Virus record (IMG/VR): IMGVR_UViG_3300042445_001588
Location: 1 to 35,834 of that record
Strand: one strand, 5' to 3'
DNA from: a virus
Length of the DNA stretch: 35,834 nt
The notes beneath the pieces were generated by a model that saw only the letters and a list, made by a program, of their open reading frames with translations, was not told the origin of the DNA and ran no database searches. The position numbers and the translations under genes are program-made. Every line of letters begins with the position of its first letter. The first letter of the stretch is position 1. Positions 15,291 to 22,761 of the stretch are shown here, piece by piece.

Positions 15291-15328
15291 ACACTCTCCT
15301 AAAACCAATCAACTAACCACCCAATCCC

Positions 15329-16462
15329 ATGGCTAACACCCTCACGAATCTAATCCCTCTCGCTTACGAAGCCCTCGATGTGGTTTCCCGCGAAGTCACC
15401 GGCTTCCTCGGAGCCGTCAACCTCGACGCCGCCTCTGAAACCATCGCCAAGGGGCAGACGGTTTACAGCCCGGTCGCGCCAGTAAACACCACCGACAACA
15501 TCACGCCAGCGATGACGGTGACTGCGGCGACTGACCAGACCATCGGCACCAAGTCACTCACCATCGACTCCTACAAGTCCTCCGGTTTCAACTGGACGGC
15601 TGAAGAAGAGTTTGGTGTTAGCTCCGGCGGTCGCTTCGAGGCTATCATGCGCGACCAGCTCGCCCAGTGCTTCCGCGTCCATGTCAACGAGATCGAAACC
15701 GCTCTCGGACTCGCCGCTAAAAACGGTGCTTCCCGCGCCATCGGTACCACTGCCGGAACCGCGCCAATCCTCGCCGACTTCGCGGGCGCCCAGAAGATCC
15801 TCACCGACAACGGCGCGCCTGCGACGGGTCGCTCTGTGATTCTGGATACGACCGCTGGCGTTGCGCTTCGCGGAATTGCCAACCTTTACAAGGTCAACGA
15901 ATCGGGCGACTCCGGCCTGCTCCGCAACGGCGTCCTCGGCAGCCTCTACGGCTTCGACCTCCGCGAATCCGCTGGCATCTCCAGCGCAACCGCAGGCACC
16001 GGCGCGAGCTACACCACGACCAGCGCTGGCTTCGCGGTTGGCACTACCTCCATCCCGCTGATCACCGGCACAGGCACCGTTCTGGCAGGCGACATCGTCA
16101 CCTTCGCAGGCGACGCTAACAAATACGTCGTCGCCGCCGGTGTTTCCGCCCCAGGCACCATCACCCTCGCAGCACCCGGTCTTAAAGTGGCCATGAGTGC
16201 CGCGACCAAGGCGATGACCATCTTCGGCACTTCCGCCCGCAACATTGCACTCAGCCGCAATGCCATTACCCTTGCGACGCGCCTGCCGAAGTTCCAGGCC
16301 GGTGACCAAGCCGCCGACCGCTACGTCATGACCGATCCTAACACCGGAATCTCGTTCGAGATCACGATGTGGCCCGGTCAACGCATGGTGAAATACGAGG
16401 TCGCGATCGCTTACGGCATGTCCGTAATCAAGCCCGAGCACCTCGCCGTCATCATCGGATAA
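15329..16462 (+). CDS. Major capsid protein, P22 coat-like, 377 aa
   Basis: The protein begins after a 38-base leader without a single G. It contains SETIAKGQTVYSPVAP and a spine-helix region (GGRFEAIMRDQLAQCFRVHVNEIETAL). A Gly/Thr/Val-rich insertion (about residues 235-300, PLITGTGTVLAGDIVTFAGDANKYVV) looks like the inserted beta domain of P22-like coat proteins. The C-terminus, GISFEITMWPGQRMVKYEVAIAYGM, matches the end of that family. The assembled shell would have the HK97 fold. A strong intrinsic terminator follows within 25 bases, which allows very high expression of this gene alone. Confidence 0.88.
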   Translation: MANTLTNLIPLAYEALDVVSREVTGFLGAVNLDAASETIAKGQTVYSPVAPVNTTDNITPAMTVTAATDQTIGTKSLTIDSYKSSGFNWTAEEEFGVSSGGRFEAIMRDQLAQCFRVHVNEIETALGLAAKNGASRAIGTTAGTAPILADFAGAQKILTDNGAPATGRSVILDTTAGVALRGIANLYKVNESGDSGLLRNGVLGSLYGFDLRESAGISSATAGTGASYTTTSAGFAVGTTSIPLITGTGTVLAGDIVTFAGDANKYVVAAGVSAPGTITLAAPGLKVAMSAATKAMTIFGTSARNIALSRNAITLATRLPKFQAGDQAADRYVMTDPNTGISFEITMWPGQRMVKYEVAIAYGMSVIKPEHLAVIIG

Positions 16463-16486
16463 TCTCTGCTGGTTGTATCATGTCAG

Positions 16487-16521
16487 CCGCCGCTCTGGGA
16501 AACCGGGGCGGCGGTTTTTTT
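16487..16521 (+). terminator. Strong rho-independent terminator after the capsid gene
   Basis: A 12-bp stem (16487-16498 with 16503-16514, two G-U pairs) closes on a GAAA tetraloop and is followed by seven T bases (16515-16521). This is the best terminator in the window. It overlaps the TTTTGAC motif that precedes the connector gene. Confidence 0.92.
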
Positions 16522-16538
16522 GACTCCCGGCTCATGGC

Positions 16539-16856
16539 ATGAGCATCCTCGATGATTTCCTCCTAGCTGGTAACGACGAGATCGACAGCGACTTCGGCAC
16601 CTCTGTCATGGTCTGCAACGGCCAGACGTTCGACGTCGTGATGGACTCGGAGCGCAAGAGCTACGAGGGCGCGCTCGGCGGCATGGAGAGCGACATCAGC
16701 GCCAACGCCACCGCACAGCCGCGCCACGTCTCCAACCCACGCGGGATGCTCCAGAAACGCTGCACCGTGGACGGGATTTCCTATCGGGTGGCCGAGGTGG
16801 TCACCGGCCCGGTCGCCATCCACTTCACACTCACCGACTCAAGCGACAGCCGCTGA
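16539..16856 (+). CDS. Head-tail connector candidate, 105 aa
   Basis: This small beta-rich protein starts MSILDDFLLAGNDEIDSDFGTSVMVCNGQTFDVVMD and has a second strand region RCTVDGISYRVAEVVTGPVAIHFTL. The layout, size and place between capsid and tail completion genes match lambda FII-like connectors, in which a start helix is followed by a small barrel. The start at ATG 16539, rather than 16534, is supported by the 14-base spacing to the TTTTGAC motif. Its last 18 bases overlap the antisense ligase-like gene. The family link is tentative. Confidence 0.7.
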   Translation: MSILDDFLLAGNDEIDSDFGTSVMVCNGQTFDVVMDSERKSYEGALGGMESDISANATAQPRHVSNPRGMLQKRCTVDGISYRVAEVVTGPVAIHFTLTDSSDSR

Positions 16857-17375
16857 TTTCCGGCGGTTGATCGTCGGGCACTGCGGCACCCAGCGGAGCA
16901 CGTCGTGGGTCCGGCCAGCCTGATACATCGCCCGTGGATCACGGACCACCATTCCCTCGCCGCCAGCGGCAACGATAGCGTCGGCAGCTTCGATCAGGTG
17001 CTTTGTGTCGCGGCACCGCTCCTGGCGCACCAGCGAGGCGTGAGCGGGCAAATTGACGTATTGCAGGAATTTGTAACGAGCCTTGAACGGCGCGACCATT
17101 TCCGGCGCGTCGAACACGCGGAACGTCAGCCCGCGCCAGCCTGCCGAGATCCGGGCTTGGATCGCGTTGAACTCGCCCCGGCCGGCGAACAACTCGCCGT
17201 CGAGCGCGATCACCGGCATCCCTTTTTTGAACCACTCGGGAGCGGCAAAGACATTGCCCTCGCGGGAAATGAATTCAGCACCCGTCCACATCATCCTCCA
17301 GCCGTCCAATTTCTCGGACATCAGGAACCCCTCACAGGGGTGGCCTTGATAGTCGCGGAGCAGGGTCGGTTTCAT
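16839..17375 (-). CDS. ATP-dependent DNA ligase-like protein, adenylation domain only, 178 aa
   Basis: On the minus strand the protein begins MKPTLLRDYQGHPCEGFLMSEKLDGWR. Motif I is Lys22 in KLDGWR, motif III is ALDGELFAGRGEF (58-69), motif IIIa is FRVFDAP, and motif IV is GEGMVVRDP (139-147). The motif V region reads VLRWVPQ, in which the usual lysines are not obvious, and there is no OB-fold domain or motif VI. Known minimal ligases are longer. It is therefore either a stripped-down nucleotidyltransferase that needs a partner or a decayed ligase. It lies antisense between a connector and a tail gene, as an accessory insertion. An upstream ATG at 17495 would add 40 unlikely residues. Confidence 0.85.
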   Translation of the reverse strand: MKPTLLRDYQGHPCEGFLMSEKLDGWRMMWTGAEFISREGNVFAAPEWFKKGMPVIALDGELFAGRGEFNAIQARISAGWRGLTFRVFDAPEMVAPFKARYKFLQYVNLPAHASLVRQERCRDTKHLIEAADAIVAAGGEGMVVRDPRAMYQAGRTHDVLRWVPQCPTINRRKSAAVA

Positions 17376-17464
17376 GTCTGGGGAAAACCTACCCCGCGCA
17401 GGCCGTGGTCGCAATTCCAAACTCACCCCGGGTTTCCACCCGCTTTTGACTCCCGGCCCAAGGA

Positions 17465-18163
17465 GTGCAAGCGACCGTTCAAATCGACAGGGCAACTCGA
17501 AAAATCATGGAGGACACCCTCCAGGAGTTCGCCAAGCTAACGGGCAAGACCGTCGAGGACGGCATCAATGACATCGCCCGATCCGTCGCCCGCAAGCTCG
17601 CGGAACAAGTGCAACCCTACGGCCTGAAATCCGACAAGGGGGAGAAGTTCAAAAAGTCCATCGGCCACCAGGTGGACCGCGTCTGGTTCGGTGTGAACAT
17701 GGGCGCATTTCCGGCGACCACCGACATGAAGGCCGCACACTATTCCGCCCGCAACGGCTCCCGCAAGGGCACTGTTCCGCATCGGTTATTTCGCAAAGAG
17801 AAGGGCAAGCCGTGGCTCGATCTAATTCCGGGCACCGAGCGTGACAGCTACAAGCGAAAGGCGCAGGCAAAAGCAGGCCGTGCCAAGGGTGCGTGGGTCG
17901 AGGCGGCCAACGCCATCGGCGGACCGAAACTCTCAGGCATTGCCGACTGGATCGGGCGCCACGCCTCAGGCGGATTCGGTAGTGCGAGCAAGACGGGCAA
18001 GGGTCTGGGCTATCAGGTAACGCTTGAAAACCGCACCCCCTACCTCGGCCGGATTCTCCCCGCCGCCACCGTCGCAAAGTCAATGGCGAACGGCCTGAAG
18101 AACGGCTTCACCCGCCTCCAGAAGATCATCGACAAGGAAATCGAAAAGGCCAACAACTCATGA
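17465..18163 (+). CDS. Tail completion / minor tail protein, 232 aa, GTG start
   Basis: The protein has a helical N-terminal part (ATRKIMEDTLQEFAKLTGKTVEDGINDIARSVARKLAEQV), then a basic loop region, and a C-terminal strand and helix pair (TPYLGRILPAATVAKSMANGLKNGFTRLQKIIDKEIEKA). It has the form of a phage tail-completion protein that sits at the head-tail interface. The start codon GTG 17465 has exactly the same 14-base distance to TTTTGAC as the starts at 12761 and 16539, which favours it over ATG 17507. The stop overlaps the next start at 18160. Confidence 0.72.
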   Translation: MQATVQIDRATRKIMEDTLQEFAKLTGKTVEDGINDIARSVARKLAEQVQPYGLKSDKGEKFKKSIGHQVDRVWFGVNMGAFPATTDMKAAHYSARNGSRKGTVPHRLFRKEKGKPWLDLIPGTERDSYKRKAQAKAGRAKGAWVEAANAIGGPKLSGIADWIGRHASGGFGSASKTGKGLGYQVTLENRTPYLGRILPAATVAKSMANGLKNGFTRLQKIIDKEIEKANNS

Positions 18164-18570
18164 CCACCACTCAACGCATCAAGGACGCCCTCGTCTCCTA
18201 CCTGACAGACAACTCGCCAGACGAATCCATCATGGTGACGGATGCGAACGCCCGCAGCGTGATTACCCTGCCATGCATCGCGGTCGATATACAGGGCAGC
18301 GCCGCCCACTCGGTCGCGCTGCACATGGTCTCCAACGCCGACGTATCCATCACGCTTCGGGCGCACACCGGCGACGAGCCGGAGGCGGACATCGCGGCGT
18401 GGATTGACCAGCTCGAAACCCTGTTCTTCGACCAGTCGGCGATGGTGGACGCGCTCAACCAGTCGCAAGTCATTTTCTGGGACTGGACCTATAATGGGAG
18501 CGTCCAGAACTGGGACGAGGCATTGCTGGAAGTGACATTCACTGCCGCCTGCACCTTCGGCCGGATTTGA
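18160..18570 (+). CDS. Tail terminator-like protein, 136 aa
   Basis: It begins MTTTQRIKDALVSYLTDNSP, an N-terminal helix. Strands with CIAVDIQGSAAHSV, a central DVSITLRAHTGDEPEADIAAWIDQLETLF helix, and C-terminal strands that end AACTFGRI follow. The alpha/beta order, size and place just before the tail tube gene match the gpU-like terminator that caps the tail. No motif is diagnostic, so the call rests on layout. The stop lies in an ATTTGAC motif followed by a hairpin that precedes the tube gene. Confidence 0.7.
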   Translation: MTTTQRIKDALVSYLTDNSPDESIMVTDANARSVITLPCIAVDIQGSAAHSVALHMVSNADVSITLRAHTGDEPEADIAAWIDQLETLFFDQSAMVDALNQSQVIFWDWTYNGSVQNWDEALLEVTFTAACTFGRI

Positions 18571-18581
18571 CATGCCGCGAG

Positions 18582-18597
18582 GGGTGAACACTCACCC
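18582..18597 (+). promoter_or_regulatory. Hairpin just upstream of the tail tube start codon
   Basis: GGGTGA (18582-18587) pairs with TCACCC (18592-18597) over a four-base loop. The hairpin ends two bases before ATG 18600 and lies downstream of an ATTTGAC motif. A near twin lies before the gene at 23766. A stem so close to a start codon could occlude the ribosome or act as a protein-binding operator. Confidence 0.6.
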
Positions 18598-18599
18598 TC

Positions 18600-18977
18600 A
18601 TGGCAGCAACTATCTACACTTCCGCCGCAGCCGCAGATCTTCAATACGGCATCACTAACGAGACCGGGATCATCCTTACCTCATTCTCCCGCAACGTGCA
18701 ATCCGTGAAGACGGAAGTGCGCGATGCAGTCAACGACGTGGTCGCCGTCGCGCATTCCGGCCTGACCGCCTCTATCTCGCTTGAGGGCTTCGTCAACGGA
18801 GCCGTGACCATGGACGTCGCGGCACTCCTCACGCTCACCAACGACACGACCACGGGCGGCCTCACGGGCGGCACCGTCATTGTCGATAGCTACAACGAAA
18901 GCACCGCCCAGGGCGAGTTCCGCAAGCTCTCCGTCAGTGCCACGCAGTATGCCAGCACGATGACCGAGCAGGCCTAA
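18600..18977 (+). CDS. Major tail tube protein candidate, 125 aa
   Basis: The protein is strand-rich and almost free of long helices: ETGIILTSFSRNVQSVKTEVRDAVNDVVAVAHSG, then LTASISLEGFVNGAVTMDVAALLTL, then GGTVIVDSYNESTAQGEFRKLSVSATQY. This is the pattern of a small tail tube subunit, and the gene order (terminator before, chaperone pair and tape measure after) fits. It is shorter than many tube proteins, lacking an Ig-like extension. A 7-bp hairpin lies just after the stop. Confidence 0.72.
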   Translation: MAATIYTSAAAADLQYGITNETGIILTSFSRNVQSVKTEVRDAVNDVVAVAHSGLTASISLEGFVNGAVTMDVAALLTLTNDTTTGGLTGGTVIVDSYNESTAQGEFRKLSVSATQYASTMTEQA

Positions 18978-18993
18978 CCCATCACCACCCGCT

Positions 18994-19014
18994 GGCAGAC
19001 CGGGACCGTCTGCC
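18994..19014 (+). terminator. Hairpin after the tail tube gene, possible attenuator
   Basis: GGCAGAC (18994-19000) and GTCTGCC (19008-19014) form a perfect 7-bp stem with a 7-base loop. There is no T-run after it, so it may reduce read-through or protect the 3' end of the tube message rather than end transcription. Confidence 0.45.
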
Positions 19015-19025
19015 GCCCATAAAAA

Positions 19026-19418
19026 ATGAATCAAAAGCAAGAGCTGTATCACACGATGAATCTGTCAGTGGCGTCGATTTTGATGACCTACGGATTCAAA
19101 TTCGTCACCTTCACCCACATCATCCGCGCCGACGGCCGGGAGTCCAAGGAGTTCTGGTTCGAGGCGCAGTCTACCGAATGTCCGCTCAAGGCCGGAGAGG
19201 TCGCATACTACGCCACCAAGGGCCACGAGGACATGCTGGCGAAGGACAAGGAAAGCCCCGTCCTGTGGATGCGCGGCGCGCTCATGAACCGATCCACGCT
19301 GGTTGAGATCGTCAAGACCTCCCCACGGATGGTCGAGATCTCCAACGGCTCGCGCAAGGCGCTGATCGCCGAGACCGCCAGCGAGGAAACCAAGCGGCAG
19401 GTCGCCGCGATGCTCTAA
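19026..19418 (+). CDS. Hypothetical tail-region protein, 130 aa
   Basis: The protein begins with a helix (MNQKQELYHTMNLSVASILMTYGFKFVTFTHI), then turns into a mixed region (EFWFEAQSTECPLKAGEVAYYATKGHEDMLAKDKESPVLWMRGALMNRSTLVEIVK), and ends in a helix. No family is recognised. It sits between the tube gene and the frameshifted chaperone pair. Its leader and that of the next gene are A/C-rich. A structural or chaperone-related part is plausible by position only. Confidence 0.75.
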   Translation: MNQKQELYHTMNLSVASILMTYGFKFVTFTHIIRADGRESKEFWFEAQSTECPLKAGEVAYYATKGHEDMLAKDKESPVLWMRGALMNRSTLVEIVKTSPRMVEISNGSRKALIAETASEETKRQVAAML

Positions 19419-19430
19419 CCACAAAAACAA

Positions 19431-19835
19431 ATGCAAGACACTGACCTAATGACAGATGATGAAGCCATGCGTGAAGCTGGCATGACCGCCGGACCCAAGC
19501 GCAAATCCAAGTTCGTGCTGCGACCGATGACCGCGCTCTCGCTCTCATGGCTGCAACGAAACCACGTCTTCGAGGACGACGGCGGCGACATGATGCAGAA
19601 GACCGCTGCTTATGCATTCCTGCACACCGAGCCGAAGGAAGAAATCCGGGCAGTGGTCAACAACCGGCAGTCCTTCCTCGATGCCGTGGACCAGTGGCTT
19701 GAAAAACACATCACCTATCATAACGAGCTTGAGCCCTTGTCTGCCGAGATGAGCGAAGCCATGGACCTGTATCTGGTCGCCAACACCACCGCCTCGCACA
19801 AATCCGATCCCGGAAGCCCAACCTCAAAAAACTAG
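19431..19835 (+). CDS. Tail assembly chaperone G-like, 134 aa
   Basis: This is the zero-frame product of a lambda-style G/GT pair. The N-terminal part is charged and disordered, then mostly helical (ALSLSWLQRNHVFEDDGGDMMQKTAAYAFLHTE, AVVNNRQSFLDAVDQWLEKHI), and it ends TASHKSDPGSPTSKN. The UAG stop at 19833-19835 follows directly after a slippery heptamer. An alternative start at ATG 19449 is seven codons further on. In lambda this product and the frameshifted GT product bind the tape measure during tail assembly. Confidence 0.85.
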   Translation: MQDTDLMTDDEAMREAGMTAGPKRKSKFVLRPMTALSLSWLQRNHVFEDDGGDMMQKTAAYAFLHTEPKEEIRAVVNNRQSFLDAVDQWLEKHITYHNELEPLSAEMSEAMDLYLVANTTASHKSDPGSPTSKN

Positions 19836-20056
19836 CAACGCCCAGCTGGCTCGCTTCCTATGTCCACCACATCGCAAGCGTCACCGGCTGGGCATTTCGC
19901 GAGATTATGGAGGAGCTGCCCATCGCCGCAGGCTTGCAGATCATCGACGCGGATTTGTTCTCGAAAGGAATCAACCGCATGTGGACCAGCGGCGGCTCAT
20001 GTTTTGACTCCGCCACCGTAATTGACGAGGCATTTAAAAACCTGATAAAACGATGA
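19431..20056 (+). CDS. Tail assembly chaperone GT-like frameshift fusion, 208 aa
   Basis: This is translated by a -1 shift at 19826-19832. The extension, in the -1 frame from 19832, reads LATPSWLASYVHHIASVTGW, then AFREIMEELPIAAGLQIIDADLF, and ends KNLIKR with a TGA at 20054-20056. The extension has no sensible start codon of its own at its beginning, so it exists only as a fusion. The TGA overlaps the tape measure ATG at 20053. In lambda, GT is made at a few percent of G, and both are absent from the mature virion. Confidence 0.88.
19826..19832 (+). other. Programmed -1 ribosomal frameshift site, A AAA AAC
   Basis: The in-frame codons are TCA AAA AAC TAG, so the heptamer A AAA AAC is in the exact phase needed for simultaneous -1 slippage. 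It lies immediately before the stop codon. After the slip, reading continues CTA GCA ACG and stays open for 74 codons, to 20056. Conserved frameshifting at this place is a hallmark of siphovirus tail chaperone genes. Confidence 0.92.
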
Positions 20057-22017
20057 GCGGTATCAATGTAAAATTCGGCGCAACTGACGCGGGCTTCACG
20101 TCCACCGTCAACAAGGTCAAGGACAGCACCAAGAGTCTCGACACCACCGTCGCGAAAACCAGCAGCAGCGTCAACGCATCCTTCGCCAGTATGGCAAAGG
20201 CCGGTGCCGCGCTCGCGCTGGGATTTGGCGCGATCAAGATGGCGGCGGCGGCAGTCACCGGCACCTTCGGTGCGTTCAAGGACGCGCTCGACCTCGGCGG
20301 CGAGTTGTCCGACCTGTCAGATCAAACCGGCGAGACCTCCGGCAACCTGCTAGTCCTGCAACGAGCATTCGATAACAGCGGCGTCGGCGCGGACAAGGTC
20401 GGGACATCGATCAACAAAATGCAGAAGGCGCTTGTTGAAGCATCACAAGGTTCTGACGAGGCTAGGGAGAAGTTCAGCGCCATCGGACTAAGCTGGTCGG
20501 AGATGGCCGCCAAGTCGCCGACCGAGCAACTCAAAATGATTGCTGCCGCGATCTCCGCGCTGCCGACACCGGCAGAGCGTGCTGCCGCGTCGATGGAGTT
20601 TTTCGGCAAGTCCGGCGGCCGCACGCTGGCATTCCTGCAAGATTTCGACGGCGCGATTGCGAACGCGAAGGGTGAGCTTGGAACCATGCCCGACGTCATG
20701 GACAAGAACGCCCGCGTCTTCGACACTATCAGCGACAAAATCACGGTCATCGGAGGCAAGTTTAAGGAGTTTGCCGCTGGAGTGTTAGGTGAAATGACCC
20801 CGATGCTGGAGGTTATCACCACATCGCTTGCGGGAATCGACATGGCCGGATTCGGCAAACGACTGGCGGAAGCATTCATCGGCGGCACAGCAGCAATGGA
20901 CGGCTTCACCTCGGCACTCGGCGCGATGAAGGTCGGCGAGTTCTCACTGGCGTGGGAGATGGCGTGGGCGTCGATCAAGCTCCAGGCGAAGCAGACGGCA
21001 AACGAGATTTATCAGAACTTGGTCGCGGCATTTTCCGCTTCCAAGGATTTCATGGTTAGGGTATTCGGTCCAGATAGTGCCATTTTTCTAGCTGCATCCT
21101 TGGGGATCGACTTGCTCGTCGGCAAGATCGAGACGGGCATCCTGAACGCCGCTCTCGGACTTGCTAGCACATTCCCCCGTTTGTTTGGCGACGCCGCAGA
21201 AAACATCAAGAGCAACATCAAGGTCGTTGAAAACGGAATCACTCAATCGAAGGATTTGCTAGGCAAGCTTTTCAGCGACGGTTACATCCAGCGTGACCTT
21301 GAAGAAGCAGGTAAAGCCTTCCCTGAGTCATTCAAATCCGCATACGAATCGACTGCCCCGCTCATCAACGTCCAGGAGGACATGAAGGAGGTTAACCGCC
21401 TCGCCGGGGAGATCAACAAGACCGCTGCTGGCCTGACATGGAACATGACCGGCGAGATTCAGAAGATCCCGCAGCTGACGTGGAACATGAAGGACCACAT
21501 GAAGGAGGGCGCGGGCGCGATGGAGAAGGCGGCGAAGACCGTCAAGGAAACACTCAGCCTGTCCGAGGAGATCGTCAAGCGCATCAAGGAAGCCGCTGGC
21601 AAGGACGCAGTGGACAAGGGCGGCAAGCTCGAAAAAGCGGCGGGTGACGCCATTGCGGAAGGTAATTTCAGAAAGGCGGAACGCATAGCCAGGAAACTTG
21701 AGGGCAAGCAACAGGACGCAGCGATCGACGAAGCCTTCGGCGGCAAGGGTCCTTTTGCGAAGTCCGTCCGTGACATGGCGAAAGAGCACGGGATTGAAAC
21801 ATTCGGCAAGAGCAACAAGGATCTCAAAAATGAACTGCAAGACCGCATCGGCAAACGCAAGGAGGAGCTGCCAGACGGCCAGCGTGGCAAGGCCAACAAG
21901 GATGCGGACGGCGAGGTTAAACCCGCCGGGAAAACCCTGCACGATGTAGTGGAGGCGATCCGCGTCCTCGTAGAGAAGATCGAGCCGAAGCTCCCCACCA
22001 CCGCGCTCGGAGCCTAA
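20053..22017 (+). CDS. Tail tape measure protein, 654 aa
   Basis: The protein is long and mostly helical with Ala/Gly-rich hydrophobic stretches (MAKAGAALALGFGAIKMAAAAVTGTFGAF). It also has the recurring LSDLSDQTGETSGNLLVLQRAFDNSG and SASMEFFGKSG-like segments of tape measures (GELSDLSDQ and RAAASMEFFGKSGG near residues 85 and 175). The C-terminal third is charged and Lys/Glu-rich. At about 1.5 angstrom per residue, 654 residues predict a tail of roughly 100 nm. It begins on an ATGA overlap with the GT stop. I see no lysozyme or peptidase domain. Confidence 0.9.
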   Translation: MSGINVKFGATDAGFTSTVNKVKDSTKSLDTTVAKTSSSVNASFASMAKAGAALALGFGAIKMAAAAVTGTFGAFKDALDLGGELSDLSDQTGETSGNLLVLQRAFDNSGVGADKVGTSINKMQKALVEASQGSDEAREKFSAIGLSWSEMAAKSPTEQLKMIAAAISALPTPAERAAASMEFFGKSGGRTLAFLQDFDGAIANAKGELGTMPDVMDKNARVFDTISDKITVIGGKFKEFAAGVLGEMTPMLEVITTSLAGIDMAGFGKRLAEAFIGGTAAMDGFTSALGAMKVGEFSLAWEMAWASIKLQAKQTANEIYQNLVAAFSASKDFMVRVFGPDSAIFLAASLGIDLLVGKIETGILNAALGLASTFPRLFGDAAENIKSNIKVVENGITQSKDLLGKLFSDGYIQRDLEEAGKAFPESFKSAYESTAPLINVQEDMKEVNRLAGEINKTAAGLTWNMTGEIQKIPQLTWNMKDHMKEGAGAMEKAAKTVKETLSLSEEIVKRIKEAAGKDAVDKGGKLEKAAGDAIAEGNFRKAERIARKLEGKQQDAAIDEAFGGKGPFAKSVRDMAKEHGIETFGKSNKDLKNELQDRIGKRKEELPDGQRGKANKDADGEVKPAGKTLHDVVEAIRVLVEKIEPKLPTTALGA

Positions 22018-22029
22018 CTTAACAAAACC

Positions 22030-22758
22030 ATGGCCACCATTTACGAAAAAACCGCAGGCGCCCTCATCGCCACCCCTGGCCGCACCGTCGCCACATTCCC
22101 GAGCGGGCTTTGCCGGGTGGACCAGAAATACGTCTGCACCACCGCGACCGCCGCCACACATCGCGCCACGCTCGCAATCGGCAATAACATGCCAGACGGC
22201 AACGACGCCCCGGCCATTGACGGCCTCAAGATCTACCCGGCCCCGCAGGAGATCGAGCGCGGCGACGGATTCACCGAGTTCATGGTCTCCGCCTATGGCC
22301 GGACCACGGACCAGATGGTTAACATCGAGTTGGTCAAGACTAACGTCACCCCGAGTTTCAACCGGGCGTTTTTGTCCACCGTATCATTGTGGGAAATCAA
22401 GGGGAAGATCGCAATCCCGTATCGCACTAACCTCGAATACGATGATCTTAATCTCGACCCATCACTCCTGCTGCCGTTTGATGCTGTTTATTATGGCACC
22501 GACAGGACGGTTCTTTCTACTGTTGCCGGCATAAAAATAGACAGGTTTCGGACTCTGCAAGACGGAACTTTTGGACGTCTTATCCTCAGAGAATACATCA
22601 TCACGTTTACTGTCGACGGCGTAACACCATCAGACACCTGGAGGGTTTTTATTGAAGACCCGATCTTCTCGATTGTCAGCCAACAAAACTTTGGATCATT
22701 CGTCGAGATTGACGTGCTGACCAAACGAGGCAACACGCAGGAACTAACGACGATTTAA
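22030..22758 (+). CDS. Tail tip / distal tail protein candidate, 242 aa
   Basis: The gene follows the tape measure and begins after a short A/C-rich leader. The product is beta-rich throughout (ATFPSGLCRVDQKYVCTTATAATHRATLAIG, KIAIPYRTNLEYDDLNLD, REYIITFTVDGVTPSDTWRVFIEDPIFSIV). There are no transmembrane or coiled-coil parts. By order, proteins here form the distal tail ring or hub. I do not recognise a specific family motif. Confidence 0.75.
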   Translation: MATIYEKTAGALIATPGRTVATFPSGLCRVDQKYVCTTATAATHRATLAIGNNMPDGNDAPAIDGLKIYPAPQEIERGDGFTEFMVSAYGRTTDQMVNIELVKTNVTPSFNRAFLSTVSLWEIKGKIAIPYRTNLEYDDLNLDPSLLLPFDAVYYGTDRTVLSTVAGIKIDRFRTLQDGTFGRLILREYIITFTVDGVTPSDTWRVFIEDPIFSIVSQQNFGSFVEIDVLTKRGNTQELTTI

Positions 22759-22761
22759 TCT

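Noticed and set aside
20002-20008. Further TTTTGAC motif
   Set aside because: It lies inside the coding part of the chaperone frameshift extension and has no start codon 14 bases downstream, so it is probably chance.
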